Below, piece by piece: positions 1 to 13,177 of a DNA stretch of 64,000 bases. A program made the position numbers and the translations under genes. Numbering within the stretch: the first letter of the stretch is position 1; each line of letters starts with the position of its first letter. The notes beneath the pieces are model-generated. The model did no database searches, was not told the origin of the DNA, and saw nothing but the letters and a program-made list of their open reading frames with translations. Origin of the DNA: Parascedosporium putredinis (lineage: Eukaryota > Ascomycota > Sordariomycetes > Microascales > Microascaceae); NCBI GenBank assembly GCA_949357655.1, contig CASHTG010000003.1, positions 558,001 through 622,000 of the forward strand. The letters are read 5' to 3'.

Positions 1-1377
1 ATAATCGGCGCTCGTTAATAACCGGGAAAAAGGGGATGGGATGGAAGGAATAGGCGAAAGTCAAGGTAAAAAGAGCAATGCGAAGGGGTATCGGGAGGGG
101 ATGGGCGACAGTAGGGGAGTGGAAGCTTTTGAGGACTGCGAGAGAGGTCTGGGAGCAGGAGCCACCTAGTCGCGATCTGAGATCCAGGGCACCGGTATTG
201 TATATGGAAGGTTATTGCTTTAGACAAAGGGCGATATACCTTCTTTTCCGTCTGCGCAATAAGGTACCTTGTTGATTGGGGAATGACAGTCCTTCATGAC
301 GGTATTATGCGAGGGAAAGAACGGACTGTAGGCCCGAGCGGGAGCAACCTTGTACATCGAGACACCCACCCTTTCCTGGGCTAAACCCCCCTCCCTTGGC
401 TTGTAACTTCTTTCAAGGTCAAAAGAAGGTCGTGGCAAGCGTTGACACGCACCCCTTCATCTTCCCTTCATCCCCCCTCCTTGCCCCTTCCCCATCTAAT
501 CCATCCGCGCAATTAGCGCACCAGGGAATGACAGGGCAAGAGCCTGGAGGTGCTAAATACCTCCCGCCCTCGAATTTCTTCATGGAAAGCGAGGCTTTCC
601 AGACAGATGCGGTGTATCCATGCGCGACCCTGGGATTGGACCCATGCCGAGGCCGAAAACATTCAAGTCGCACACATCAACGAGGTGCGAGTGAGGAGTG
701 AGGTTGTTGGGCCAGGCCAGGCCAGGCCATCGAATGCATCGCTAAACTTTCCCACAAGGCTAGGATGGGCGCAGCGCTGATCGGAGGCTAACTACCAAGA
801 CATCCAAGTGCGCCGATCTGCCTCATTTGTACCTACAAGACAAGGACGCATTCCTGAATTTGATCATTCCGATTATGCGAAAGATAGTCATCAAGGAAAA
901 CCGGAGGGTGTCTCCAGTGAGCGCGTAACCCCATGTTGGACTGGCCTGGAAGAAGGGTGAGAGAATGTTCCGTTTGGAGGAGAGCGACGAATGGTACCTC
1001 GCCCTCGGAAGGAACCTCCACTGTGTCAAGGTTCGCCGTAAATAGCACGAGTTTCCCCCTTTATGGCAGGGGCAAGGGCTTGCATGCATGCTAAGTGGAT
1101 GCGCTTGGTGGTGAAGGAACATGGCGGAGGGTACGTATTGTGTAATTACTGTATCCAAGCACCCTTTCGCGAGTTCCGGACGGGACATTTGATTGATCTT
1201 GTCAAAGGCGACGTGACATGTTGATGGTGCTCTCCCCGAGGCGAGACGGTGACGGAGGGCATTGACCTGTCTTGCCCGCGTGTTGGCGCAAGCGGAAGGC
1301 AAGGGAATCGATCCTACAAGCTTTTTTGGTCTGGGGCCGGGCGCCTGCCACCAGCTCTAGCGAGAGAACATCATATG

Positions 1378-1414
1378 CACCAGCACCAGCGCCAGCGCCA
1401 GCGCCAGCACCAGC
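1378..1414 (+). repeat. Hexanucleotide repeat (CAGCRC)n
   Basis: About six near-perfect units of CAGCAC/CAGCGC follow one another. No gene is supported here, so this is treated as a simple intergenic minisatellite. Confidence 0.8.
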
Positions 1415-2083
1415 CAGCATTTGTAGTCGTGCTGAGTGTCGATTCATATTTCCTTCGTACTCACATTGAAGCCTGTCTCTCGACAAAGTTCTTTCGAGAA
1501 GTCGCTTATCTCCCCAGATTCTTCTCACACTCAAACTACCCAAATTCGCGCCAGGATGTAAGAAGTACCAGGCCAGGTGCCCATTCTGTCTGTAACGTTC
1601 CCGGCGCCAGTCTCCATCAATTGATGATTATAATATTGATACTATCAACTCCACCCCTCGTGCCTCGCATTATTACTCCATACTCTCCACGATTTGTATT
1701 GCTCGAAACATAGATCCATCAGAGAGGGAGAGCATCGCTCGGCACGCCGAAGAGGATCCGCCTTACCCGCCGCACTTGTTAACTAATCGAGAAAGAGCGT
1801 CAGCAGGTGTGTTGTGTGGCAGGGAGCTTGTTTCCTTTGCCAGGGCTTTCCAGAGGCAGACTTTATGCAAGTCCTGCAACCCCTCACGGTCATCCTGAGG
1901 GGGAAAGTCTTTCATCAGCGTTCCGTCAGGCTGAAGGGTGGAGGTCAGCTCATGCATTCTTGCAAGTTCGCCAGGGTGCATGCGCCAGCTCAGATCGATG
2001 GCTGGCATGCTAACCTCACCACGCTGGCTGCGAGGGTGGCTACCGAAACTAGGGTCCGAGGGCACTCTCGGGTGAATAAGGAC

Positions 2084-2109
2084 GTACGAAGTACGAAGTG
2101 AAGTACGAA
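2084..2109 (+). repeat. Short tandem GTACGAA repeat
   Basis: Three copies of GTACGAA occur, two directly adjacent and one after a 5-base interruption. The unit contains the palindrome-like GTACGAAGTAC junction. Confidence 0.7.
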
Positions 2110-5100
2110 GTAGCTGCGGTGCGCTGCACGAAGGCGAAGAATAATACCATTCAAGTTACTATCGCATCCCTATTCTGCAAAAGGGCGATGTCAAATTCGT
2201 AACTCGGCAGGACCGTCAACTCAAACCCTGAAGGGGTTCTCAGCAGCCTTCCTTTCCCCACTCTTTTGTCCAAAGCTGGCTATGGGGCCAAGGGGCTAAC
2301 TACTTCGTAGATGTTGCTGCAGGGCTATTGAGTGGCAAGCTCTCCTTTCTCTCAATGACTGAGAGAAGAGCCATGTGGTGATCACACAACCATTGGATTC
2401 CACAAACAATTTTGACCCAGTTCTGATTTGAGTTGAGACCAGCCTGTTTGGCTAACCCCACCTGCACCTTTCTCCAAGGTGCATTGGATCTCAAGCGAAA
2501 GCAATGGCGGGGAGTTGTTCCTTGACTTTTGAACTCTCAAGTGCCCACCTCCGCAAGGAACAAAAGTCTCGAATTCAGGGCTTGGTTGGTAAGGCCCACT
2601 TCGTGCCATCAAAAGACTCAGCTATACCTGGTCCACGCATTGGTCCAAGTCACGACACTCAAAGATTGTATTCCGCAAGACAATGAAAACGAAATGAACC
2701 CCATCCGGGGTAGTACCCCGAGGTACATTGATGAGGGTAATTGTATCCACCCTTTCATTCATTACTTTGGATGTGCTGTCGTGCTCCCCTTCAACTGTGC
2801 CCTTTCGGGCTATTATCCACCCTCCCTTGCCAGCGCTTTCGCAGAATCACGCGTGAGCCGTTAGCGCGGCCTCAACTTTGCGGCCGCCAAGCAGGTAAAA
2901 ACCAAACTTTGAGCGGAGAAGTCTGCTTTCGTGAAATTGAAAGGAAGGAGGAAGGTGAGGGTGAGGGGGAGGGGAAGGATTGGAGTTCTTCATTGTCTTC
3001 ATTATCCCTGATGAAGCTCTCTTCTCTTTCGGATTTCAAGAAATGCTTGTAGTAATAGTGTTGAGGTTGCTTCGTTCATCCACTTCCGCGTCGCATAATT
3101 CTTCGTTGTCGATTCCGGGCGCGAGGAGTTCTGAGGAGTTTTAAGGACAAGCCCGAGTGGAAGGGGAAGTAAGAGACCGTCCAAAAGAGGGATCTATATG
3201 TTAAGAAAAAGTATTCGTGTAATTTCCGGAGGGAGCGCAGGTTGAAGCTGTCTGGCGCTCAGTGCTTCCTCCTTGAGCATCAAATCCGAGCGATGGGCAG
3301 GGCACAGCCGCCGCTCTGTTCCTGGCGGGCCAGGCGAACACTCGTTCGTTCTGAAATGAATGGAGCGTGTAAGCCAATCCACCATGTTGGCCCTCACCCA
3401 CCGGGACGAAAGCGTCCCCTCTTTTTCCCTTTCCCTGGTTCACTATCGACGCACTAACGACGCGGAAAGTTTGACGGCCCTCAACTCTCCCTAGCGGGAG
3501 CGAACTGTGTTTGATGGAGGGGAGGGGGGAACGAACCCCCATGCGAATCGAATGATCGACATTACCTAGAACCTAGAACGCTCTTCGCCATCTTCTGTTG
3601 TACTCTTGTCATGGATTTCGTGGGAGCAGGACCAGGGTTCCTGGCCAGTCTCCTTGCGACTGGCTCCTCAGGTCCAACCGACCCCAACCCAAAACATTCT
3701 GTTTCCCTGGAGGCAACTCCTTCTCGCAAAGGGAAGGGGGCGGGGGAGGCGGACAGGCGGACAGGCGCCCATCAATTTCCCTTTTCTGCGAAATCGGCTC
3801 TCGACCGACCCCATATCCTTATTTCTCGTCTCGGTTTGGCACATGGAACGATGGGGACATGGGACATGGGATGTTAAAGATGGAAACATTTTCCTCGAGA
3901 TAAGAAAAAGAGTTTTGGTCATGGTGAAGAATGCAGCCTTGGCGTATGTTTGCACTAATAGAAAACATGCCCTGGGGGAAGAAGCCAGCCAGCCAGTCAG
4001 CCAGTTGAACGGCAGGCTTTGCCAAAGATTTTGCAGCACACACGTGGTGCACAATTGTTCAAATACTTTGCCTTTTGGATCGGGTGCCGACACCAGAACG
4101 TGGGAGGGGGACTTCTAGAAGTTCGCTAGAAGGAAATGACGCCCACAGCCACCGCACGCATTGACTCCAGGGAGGAGGAATGCTAGTGTTGGCGGGGGTC
4201 CCTGGCTTGAGAGCTCGAGCGCGCGGTGGAGGTACCCCAGGTAAGTGTGTCGTCAAATCCCCAGTTCCCACGCTTGGCACGCCAGAAGCTGAATGTAATG
4301 TCTTTTTCTTTCTCGAAAGCCAAGTCCCTTGACAACTCAACTTGTTCATACCCCATCGAATCGACCACCCAAGATGAGGCGGGCCCTAATATAATCTTAT
4401 GACTTAATACAAGGAGAGGAGCATCTCGAAAGGGGGAGAATCTTGACTTTGGAGCTAGCGTGGCGGCCGTTGACGAACGGAGCTTAATTTACAATACAAT
4501 CTTTCTTTTTGTATTACCTCGAGCGGCCGTGTCTTCTCCCGTTGTCATCGGAGCTTCGGTCGCCGTCCGTTCATGGCGGAGGGCACAGGTACTCAGTACC
4601 CAGGACCGAAGGAGCGGATCCTTGATATCAGAGTGCCAAGTTCACACAAAGCTCGAAACAAACAACCTGCAGAGCTTCATTGAACAACCCCCGAGTACTG
4701 TGTTCGTGCCGATATACCTTGTTTGCGCCAGGATGAGGCCCCGTGGTTCCAGAACTCGTGTTGGCTCCGGCCAACCTTGCCCAGTTCGCACGAGGACCTT
4801 CCTTTTCCTCGGCCAAGTTGGCAGCTCCGTATTATCCCATGTGGTTTTGCAACCAGGTGAGAAACAGCCCAAGAAAACGGGACTTTGATATGCCGGCGAT
4901 AGCGTTGACCACTTTGCCCATGCTCCTCTCAACAAGGGAGGACCCACCGACGCCCGAGGCGCAACAAAGTATCTATCTCTTGATAGACAGCTTGAAAGAC
5001 CTTGGGGGTTTTTATCTTCTTCTTTGTTTGAACCATAAGCAGCATTCTTCTGTTTTCTTGACCGCCGGAAGGATGGATGGATACGAGGATAAGTACAGGC

Positions 5101-6917
5101 AGCCGAGCGGAGAGGGGCGGGTGACTCGCTCTCGAGGAGATCTGTGATTGTCAATGAATTGATCGCGTGGGAAATCAAGCAAGGCACGACCGGCACACCA
5201 TCGCTGTCTGGGCTGGCCTGGACCTGTCCGAGTGTCCGAGGGTACGGCGATCTCCAGTTCCCGAGGAGGGTGGTGGGCAAATAGACTCCCCGAACGAAAG
5301 TGGTTTGATGGTATTCTTATTCCTTGTACTTTGCATGGTGCCCGGCGGTAACTACATGTAATAATTTGATCGTTCGTGTCAGTGGCAGGTTGTCCACTTC
5401 CAATGGAGGCTCGAATCGACCCCCAAGAGCGCGCGCACGCACTGATCCTCTTGTTTCCAGTGGTCTAACCGTGCCCCAAAGACCGCCACGAAGCCTCTGC
5501 CAGCTTCAGTGTACAGGTACTCCGTTGACGGCTTGTGGGGCCGGGGTAGCCGTGTGCTCGTTCTGGATTAGCCCCTCACCAAGCTGAAGCGAGGGATTGG
5601 GTTTAAACTGTATCCCCACCAGCGCCATTCAAAAGGCGATGCATCATTGATGGGTCCCTTTTATCCACTCATCTTCGATCCGGCCCTAGGACCTCTTCAC
5701 CAAGCGATATCCGATTAGCTCAGTGGAGTGGTAAACGCTGCTGACCGGCTCGAGAAATGGACGGCGAGAACAACCCCGATTCATATTCTGAGAACTGACA
5801 CATTTCTCTAATCCCTCTCACCCACGTGAAGAATTCGCACTCCTCCAAAGGAACATGGGAGAATACAATATTACTCTCTCCCAGCATTTTGTTAAGGAAA
5901 AGAGCGGGGTGTGTGATCCGATCAAGGGCAAAGCGCAGGCGAGGAACGGGAAGCCAAGTCTCTCTGCACGACAGACTCGCGGAAGCGGGATGGGTGTCCA
6001 GGGACGACAGCCTGGCTGGCACATGGCATGAGAGAGTGTTCGCCTGCTTACAGCGGCAGTGTCTGAGCTGGAAATGGTCCTGCTCTGCAGTCAGCTCCAA
6101 TACGTTTTTAGCCCATGGCCCTGTGTTTTGTGCCCGCTCTTTCTGTCTCTCTCACCACCAACAGCGCATCAAGCTCATCTCCTTTCTCCTCCACATCCTC
6201 AATTGGACCCATTGCCCTTTTTCTTTTCTTTTTCTTTTTCTTCGTCACTTTCCAAGTATGCACGAACACTCGGCTATTGAATCGTGTCCAATGGAGTGTC
6301 ATTCCCCATTCCGTTCCGGTTTAGCTCTCCACCACGTGGTGATGCCCACGGACGTGAGGCCCAGCCTTGCTGAAACCATCCCTGGTTCGTTGCTGATGTA
6401 CGGCATCGGCCGCTGATTCTCGCGTGTTTTTGGCCGCAAAACACAGGCGAGCCCGAAAAAGAATTTTTTTTGACTGTGTGGGCAATGGTAGGATGCGCGG
6501 GCGGGATCGCCAGCAAGCGTCTATGGTTCGCAGGTGCGAAGGGAATTTTTCTTTTCTAGGCAGGGCTCACGACTAACACGGCACGCCGCATCCGCCTCGT
6601 GTGCCAGCGGCACATAGGGACCTATAATAAAAACCCGTTGGAATCAGCGCCGCCGCTCGCCTCAGCCGTTATGACAAGTCGACATCGATCCCGCAGGTTG
6701 ACACGAGTTGGCACGACAGCTGGACCATGGGGCTGGGACGGGAACCAGAAGAAACGCAGCCAGCCACACGGTTCCCAAAGGAAATCGAGAAAAGACGAAA
6801 AAGAAAGCAAGAAGGGGGAATGGGAAGTAGGTAGGAAGTAGACAGAATTTGACGAGAAAAGAAAGAGGAAAAGGGTCGAGGAAGGAGAGACCGGGGAAAA
6901 AGTAGAGGCCAGGAGAG

Positions 6918-6918
6918 A

Positions 6919-6944
<26 letters not shown>
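6918..6944 (+). repeat. Poly(A) tract, about 27 A
   Basis: Uninterrupted A run inside a purine-rich segment (about 6780-6955). The true length is uncertain because homopolymers seem to be under-called in this assembly. No retroposon-like target duplication or upstream gene body was seen. Confidence 0.85.
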
Positions 6945-6954
<10 letters not shown>

Positions 6955-9900
6955 TAGTTTTTATCTTTTTCTCGAATATTCAATGTTGTCTCATGAATGC
7001 TGAACGATTGTCCAAGCACATTTGTCTTCCCCCTGTGCATCAATGTCGATTGATCCAGTTTGGGGGATCAATGATGGGGCCAGGGCCATCGTCGCACCGG
7101 GTTCTGATCAGCGCTTCAGACTTGGGGGTGCTCAGCCCAGATTCGACAATGGGAACTTTGAGAATGGTGGAAAGACGTCAAGCAGTTCCAAGGGGGTGGG
7201 TGCATTGTGCTGGCTGTCCCCCAGATGACTTGCCTAAGCGACCCCAACTCGTTGACCTCACCCCATCGTTTGCGCCCTCCTGTCTCGCCATCTTCAGGCA
7301 AGGCACAAAATATTGTTTGAGCCGATAAGAGAGAAAAGGGACGAGATCGAAAAATCCTCATGGTCATTGTCTGGCCTCAACGCAGATCAAATGCACGCTT
7401 CACACCCACTTCGCCTCTTAGTAGCCCCCGTCCTTGAGTTCTGTCAAGGCGAGCCTGACAACAACGGCTCCTTCTGTGAAGGTGCAGTATAAGTGTAGGA
7501 ATCGCAGATTACCGAGCTTGAGCGCACATCATCCCGCCCCGTCCCAAGCTGTGCTCGACTTGGTTGTGCTGTGCTCCCCACCAAAACCGGCCAACACCAA
7601 TGGTGGAGGGAGTGGGCAAGGTGGGTAATGCTACTAGTAAAATTTCGATTCAAGTAATACTTCAATTTTGTTGAGCAGGGTTCTATGTCTGGAGGGAATC
7701 TTGTTTTTGAGGCGCTGTTCGATCTTGGATATCTCCTTGGGATTGATCTCCAGGAACGAACCCCCTTTCACCTACGATCAGCTCCGTCCACTGTTCGTCT
7801 GAGAGCCCTTGAGGCGTTTAGTATCCTGGTTCTGCTACCCATCTGATTGATAGCTCCCGAGGGGCGGTTTCTATCCGCTCTTCGCGGATCGTCTTTGGCG
7901 GTCCCGAAATACCACTCGACAACGTGGGCGGCGAGCCAAAACCAAAAATCTGCCCTCAACCTGAAGGCCAAGGACGGTTTTTCCCCTCCGCACTCCTCCC
8001 CTTCGCGCAAGCTCACGCCTCACGCCTCATACCTCGCATCGAAATGAAGGGCAGGAAGACGCATGCCGCACCACTGGAGCCTGACACACGTGCTCCGTCA
8101 GCCAGAAACACACCCATTCCTCTGTTGGTTCTGTTTTTCTTTGGTGCACACTTGCCTCCTTGCTGCGCTTCCCATCGCCCAGCCTCAGGGAGGGAGGGGG
8201 CAGGAAACCCCACGCCCACAACGGGTTGATACGGGATCGGTCCGCCAATGCGTATGCTGTGAAGAAGGGGGCGTGGGCGGCGAGCTTTGTCGCACCAAGG
8301 CCCAACTTTCTAAGCCATCTTCAAACTAATGGCCGTTTTTTTATGATCGACGGGCAGTGCGGCAACTGGGAAAAAAGGACGAACGCGGCCGTCCGCCTGG
8401 CGGCGGGAGGGAGAGAATCAATCATCAAGTCTACCCAAGTACGGTGCCCCCGCCCACCGTGACCATTTCCCCCATGGCCGGCCCCTCCAAGTTTGAGTAA
8501 TCTTGGCAGGGCAAAACATTATTATAGCGTGAAGAAAAGAAAAAAGAAAAAAACGTGGGCATCTCCCCTTAGCCTCGCCGCAAACGTGCGTGATGCGTAT
8601 CAAGTTGTCGGGACGTTGCATCGCGGGCAATAGATCTTCTTGCTGCTATGTAGATACATACCCCTACCACCTTCGTGCAACCCTCACATCAATTGATGGA
8701 TCGATTTGCGTCAAATGGCGTAGAGCAAGCGTCTCCTCCCCTTCACTCCCAGCCCGGCACCCCAAAGCACGCCCTCCCTACGCCTCAGCACGGAGGCTCA
8801 GCTCTAGGTAGGCCTGCCTACCCACCCACTCATATCTTGTCCAGAGCGAGCCGCAACTTCCTCTTTGCAGCCTGAGAAAGAGAGAATCACAAGGAGCAAA
8901 GTAAGAAATCCTTCATGTAATGAAAGGGCGCTCTCCTGCGTATCCCCTCACAGTCCGACGCCACCGCCATTGCCGTCATCCTCATCCTGTTCTCTATCAA
9001 GCTTGATGTCGCATTCACGCTATGGCCGATGACGAGGCAGGGGCTTTTGCTCATCTCCTCCACGCAATTTTTTCTCTCGCCTCAGGACGGGGCCACGAGG
9101 AAGCTGAGCGCCGGCGGTAAAAGGCGGCAGAGGTGCATTTACGGTGAGCGGAAGGATATGTCGGGAATGTCATGGCACGCCCTCGCTCTTTGCAACATAC
9201 CCTTTGTTGCCCTTGGGAAGGTAGGAAATGTGTCAAAAATCACCAACAAGAAGAACAAGAAGAAAAGGAGACGTCTCCTAGGACCGCGGCCATTCCCATG
9301 TTTCGCAGCGGACAACTGGGCAGGTGAGATCGCGCGCGGAGACCCCGGGACCGTAAAACGAGAGCCTTCAAGATTGTGGAGGAACGGGTGTTCCCAATCT
9401 CCCCTCATCCACCCCCAATCGGTTGCCCGACGCAATTCAAAATTAAGTAAAACACCAAGAAAAAAAAAGAGCAATGACCAGTGAGCAGGAATGACCTATT
9501 ACTTCGTATTACTCCTCAGTCACGTTGCGTTGCATCTACCAACAAAAAGAGGCCGCCACCGATTGTAGATTGTGGGAGTTCGGACATTAGGGTCCCAAGA
9601 TCGCGAGACATCACGCGGCGCAAGGGCGGGTCCGGCACAAAGTGCTGGCGCGCCTCGAGACGCCGACGGCGGGGATCGGAAAGAGAGAAAGAGAGAGAGT
9701 GTGTGTGAGTGTGAGTGAGAGTGAGAAGGTGGCTCCAGCACCGATTCTGGCAGTTCCATCCCCGACCCTTGGTGACGGCTTCTTCCCAGAGATCGAAGCT
9801 GAATGCACAATGCTCTTTGCTTTTTCTCATTCTTACACTACAGCAAAATCCATGGGTGTATTGTACTCGCTGCTGGCTTCCTCTTCTATGTACTACTTTT

Positions 9901-11227
9901 CCTCTCTTATCTCCTTATCTTTGTCCCCATAATAATTCCTTGCTTCCTGCCAATATTACTACCTACCATTGCCGAAACGGTGAACGAGGGGGAGGTGGGA
10001 GAGAAGATCGCGGTCCATCTCCCACGATTTCGGTGCATATACCGAGGTAGTATACTGTACAAACCCACCGCGTCGGATTCAAGGGGGCCGGAGCCAGCTT
10101 ACTTTCCCCAGAATCCCAATCAATGCCCCAAAAGATCGAAAGATGTCAAACTCAACTGAGGCACTCGTTTAATGGCCCTCGAGAGGGATCCAAAAGCAAG
10201 GAGAGTAGTAGAGAGCAGAAGAGGGACATCGCGTGGGACAAACAAAAAGAGAGGGGAGAAGAAAAAAGAAAACAAAAAGGTGAGGAAAAGGGGGGTCGCA
10301 GTTGGAAACGAACGGAATGACAGACTCTTCAAAACGACTTCCAGAAGAGACACATGTCGCGCTCATTCCGCACTCTCCGTGTGAGCGAGACCTACCCACA
10401 TGCGCGCAATCGCGTGCGGGAGATCGGTCCATACCATACGGAGCAACAAGCAAAGAAGCTGACAAGGAGCATGACCTCGTGTGAATGCATGGCTGGGACG
10501 GCCCCGCAGCGTGTGCTCATCTCGGAACGGGTCAAACCAGCGTGAGAGCTGTCACAAACACCATCTCGCCTCCAACCTCGCTCGTTCGCTTCTATCGCTT
10601 CTATCGCCCTTCCATTGCATGCCTCCCACATGGCGTTGCTTTTTTCTTTTTCTCTTCCGGAGCTGAGATATCACTTCATTATTCAGGCAGGTGGCTCACC
10701 GCCACCGTTGGCGAAGGCTAGTTTCGGGGGCCCACGGCCTGCTGGCTCCGCGCTTATGAATGGGAAGAAAAGGCTCAAAAAGAGACTGCATTGACCTAGT
10801 AGAAAATAACGCCTCCGGGCAAGCCGGGCCTCTCTATCTATTTTGCGTCGTCCTTGGACGACGTGGATTGGGTGAGAATATGGGGTATAATGCGCGTCGC
10901 AACAAGAGACGATACTAGTATACATAGCTTCGGGGAGTGATGGGGAAGGAGGACAAAGGGGAACAAAGGAGGGAAAAAGAAGAAGAAGAAAAAAAGAAAA
11001 AGCAACTCATACGCACACCAGCTCCGGGTGTTTGAACATCTAAGTCATATATACCGTGTAACTGCAAACCCTTCTTGAAAAACAAAACATTAGACGTACA
11101 TGAGACATATGAAAGGGTGAAAGAAGGATTGACGGGGTGGGGTGTAGGAATGGCGAGAATGACTATGGCGAAGATGACGATATGTGACTGGTCCACAAGC
11201 TTCACCATCGGGTAGGCCTCTGCCCTT

Positions 11228-13177
11228 TTAATACGCATGGGGATGGCGCACCGCAGACGGGTGATGGTGGTGGTCGTGAGGGTGGAAGAAGCCCTGACCC
11301 TGGTTGGGTTCGAGACCGGCAGAACCGCCCATGCTATCGGGAGTGCAAGGGCTGTGCATCGAGGCGGCATACGGGGTCGAGAATCCTGCCGGTAGGAGTA
11401 TTGGCGACTCCCCATTGTAATATCCGGCTCTGGAGACGAACTCGCCATCGACCGGAGGCTTCGCAGGTCGTCGGGCATCATACGGCCGTGTGGGGACTGG
11501 TGCATCATGCCGTTGGGCGAATTGAACGAGTGGGATGCTGCCGCTGAGCCATCGTAGGACGGTGAGCCTGGGGAGCCTTCAGACATGCTGGTTGCATAGT
11601 ACGTGTTTCCAGCGCCTAGCTGATCCCCAAGGTGGCTATTTAGCGGGCCACCAAGTGACGGGGTATTCATCGGGTTGGACGTCGGCGTGCTGGTCGGAAT
11701 CGATTGCCGCGGCCGGCGGGAACCGCCTTGCTGACGCGGCACGTAAAGCCTTCTCTGCGCATTGATATACTGGGCGAGGACCGGATTTGACCCTCGAGAG
11801 ATGCGGAAGTTGAAGGTGTCCTCGGACTCCTGCGACATGGGCCTCTTCAGAGTGTTGTGCCCCAAGCCCGCCTCGGTACAGGTGTCGCGGAAAGGTGTGA
11901 CAAAATCTTCTCGAAATTTACCAGCTTGAGAAGGATCCCTGCCGAGACAGATGGCGTAGTTGATGAGGAGGCAAATGTCTCCGATATGGCGAGTCTCGAG
12001 TCGCTTGCGCAAAACACTAGAAGTCTGGGGTGCCATTGTAGCCTAGATTTTGCCAACTCATCGAGCCCGCATTCAGCCCACGCCCTGCTGACTTGCAACT
12101 GCCTTAGGAGGTTGCGGATTCGGCTCGAATATGTCCATTGTCCGCTCTGTGCTCCATCATCAAAATGCTTAACCACGTGGCTGACGTATTCCTTGAAGAC
12201 ATGCTGCGCTTCGCTATCTCGGTGTGCCTCAAAAACCTGGAGACAGTTATCGAAGCCGCAAGCGAAGACGACCTGGGGGCACAAGTTGACCTTGGCTTCG
12301 TCTAGCGACATGCGTGAACCGCCGTGAGCCTGCTTCAAGTGCGCCTTGTAAGCCGTTTGCCAGTCGAACACGAGCTCACATCCACGGTGACGGCAGTGCC
12401 ATTGCGCATTCGTGTTGTGAAAATCTTCGATGTGGCGTTTCAAATCGTTCTTCCTTGTGCAAGTTTTGACGATGCCTTCTTCGTTACAGAAAGCGCACAT
12501 AAAGGAAGCCTTTGGTTTAGATGACGAGGCGGCCAGACTATTAGGTGTTGATGAGGGCTCAGGGGATACTTCTGTGCCAGACACTGAGCCATCGTGGCTA
12601 TTCCGGGGGTCGTGTCGCCGTGTGACTGACTTGAACCGTGCGTAAGACTGGCATTCTTCGGCGGGGCATTTGACAGGATGCTGCCTGCGATAGAAGCAGC
12701 ATCAGAGAAGGAGCGTATGCTCGTGCTGCTATCGAAAATGCTAGGCGGTTTATCGGAGAGTATTGATGACGCGTAGGTCGCATTTGATATAATGGACGCT
12801 TGGTCGTCTTGGACTAAAGGTGAGGGTTAAACGTAATTAGAGGAGTTGCTCAGATACGGTGCACGCCTAAGATTCTCCCAGGTAGAGAAATGATGGCGAC
12901 ATTGCGATAGGGGTTGAACATGTTAAAGTGACCGACCGCTTGCCCGCGGGTCTCAGAGGTAAGGGAGTTGGATGTGGCGAGATAATAGGAAATAAGCGAA
13001 GCAATTGAGAGACTCACCAACTGGGCCCATGACGCCGGCTCTCCGAAAGAGGTGAGAGAGTTCAGAGGCTGAATATCGGCTCGCGAGATATGTTACTAGC
13101 TGTTCGTCATTTACCGATTCCGAGGCACGGGTCTGTTGGGCCGGCCCGTTGTCTCCCGGCCATGCTTGAGACGACAT
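11228..13177 (-). CDS. C2H2 zinc-finger transcription factor
   Basis: Putative nuclear regulator, about 549 residues, four exons: 13177-13018, 12813-12631, 12583-12093 and 12042-11228. Intron 1 is GTGAGT...TTTAG with a TTAAC branch; introns 2 and 3 are only 47 and 50 bp. Intron 2 could instead be 59 bp, using the next CAG. Finger 1 is C-x2-C-x17-H-x4-H (about residues 144-170) and finger 2 is C-x4-C-x12-H-x4-H (about 178-201). A degenerate Cys/His region follows at about 223-255. The C-terminal half is Ser/Pro/Gly-rich and ends in a His-rich tail (HPHDHHHHPSAVRHPHAY). Reaching that tail needs one extra C in the C4 run at 11376-11373 (minus strand). Start chosen at MSSQAW; an in-frame ATG at 13237 would add 20 residues. 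The family is clear, the target genes unknown. Confidence 0.85.

Larger units (their letters stand above)
1..11227. other. Gene-free stretch (11.2 kb)
   Basis: I find no open frame with a recognisable domain, consistent codon use or paired splice sites on either strand. The longest frames (for example 4642-5280 minus and 5826-6416 plus) have low-complexity, Arg/Ser/Pro-rich translations typical of chance. The stretch holds an imperfect CAGCGC/CAGCAC hexamer array (1378-1414), three GTACGAA units (2084-2109), an A27 tract (6918-6944), a GT/GA-rich tract near 9690-9730 and one TACCGAGGTA decamer (10040-10049). Undetected exons remain possible because small deletions are frequent in this assembly. 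Confidence 0.6.

Noticed and set aside
4642..5280. 212-codon minus-strand open frame
   Set aside because: Patchy composition without motif, signal or splice context; treated as chance.
5714..5732. tRNA A-box-like sequence TTAGCTCAGTGGAGTGG
   Set aside because: No matching B box at the right distance and no cloverleaf pairing downstream.
8948..9019. Possible terminal exon on the minus strand ending in an acidic-Gly tail (DREQDEDDGNGGGVGL)
   Set aside because: Has an acceptor-like TAG and a stop, but no upstream exon with matching phase could be found.
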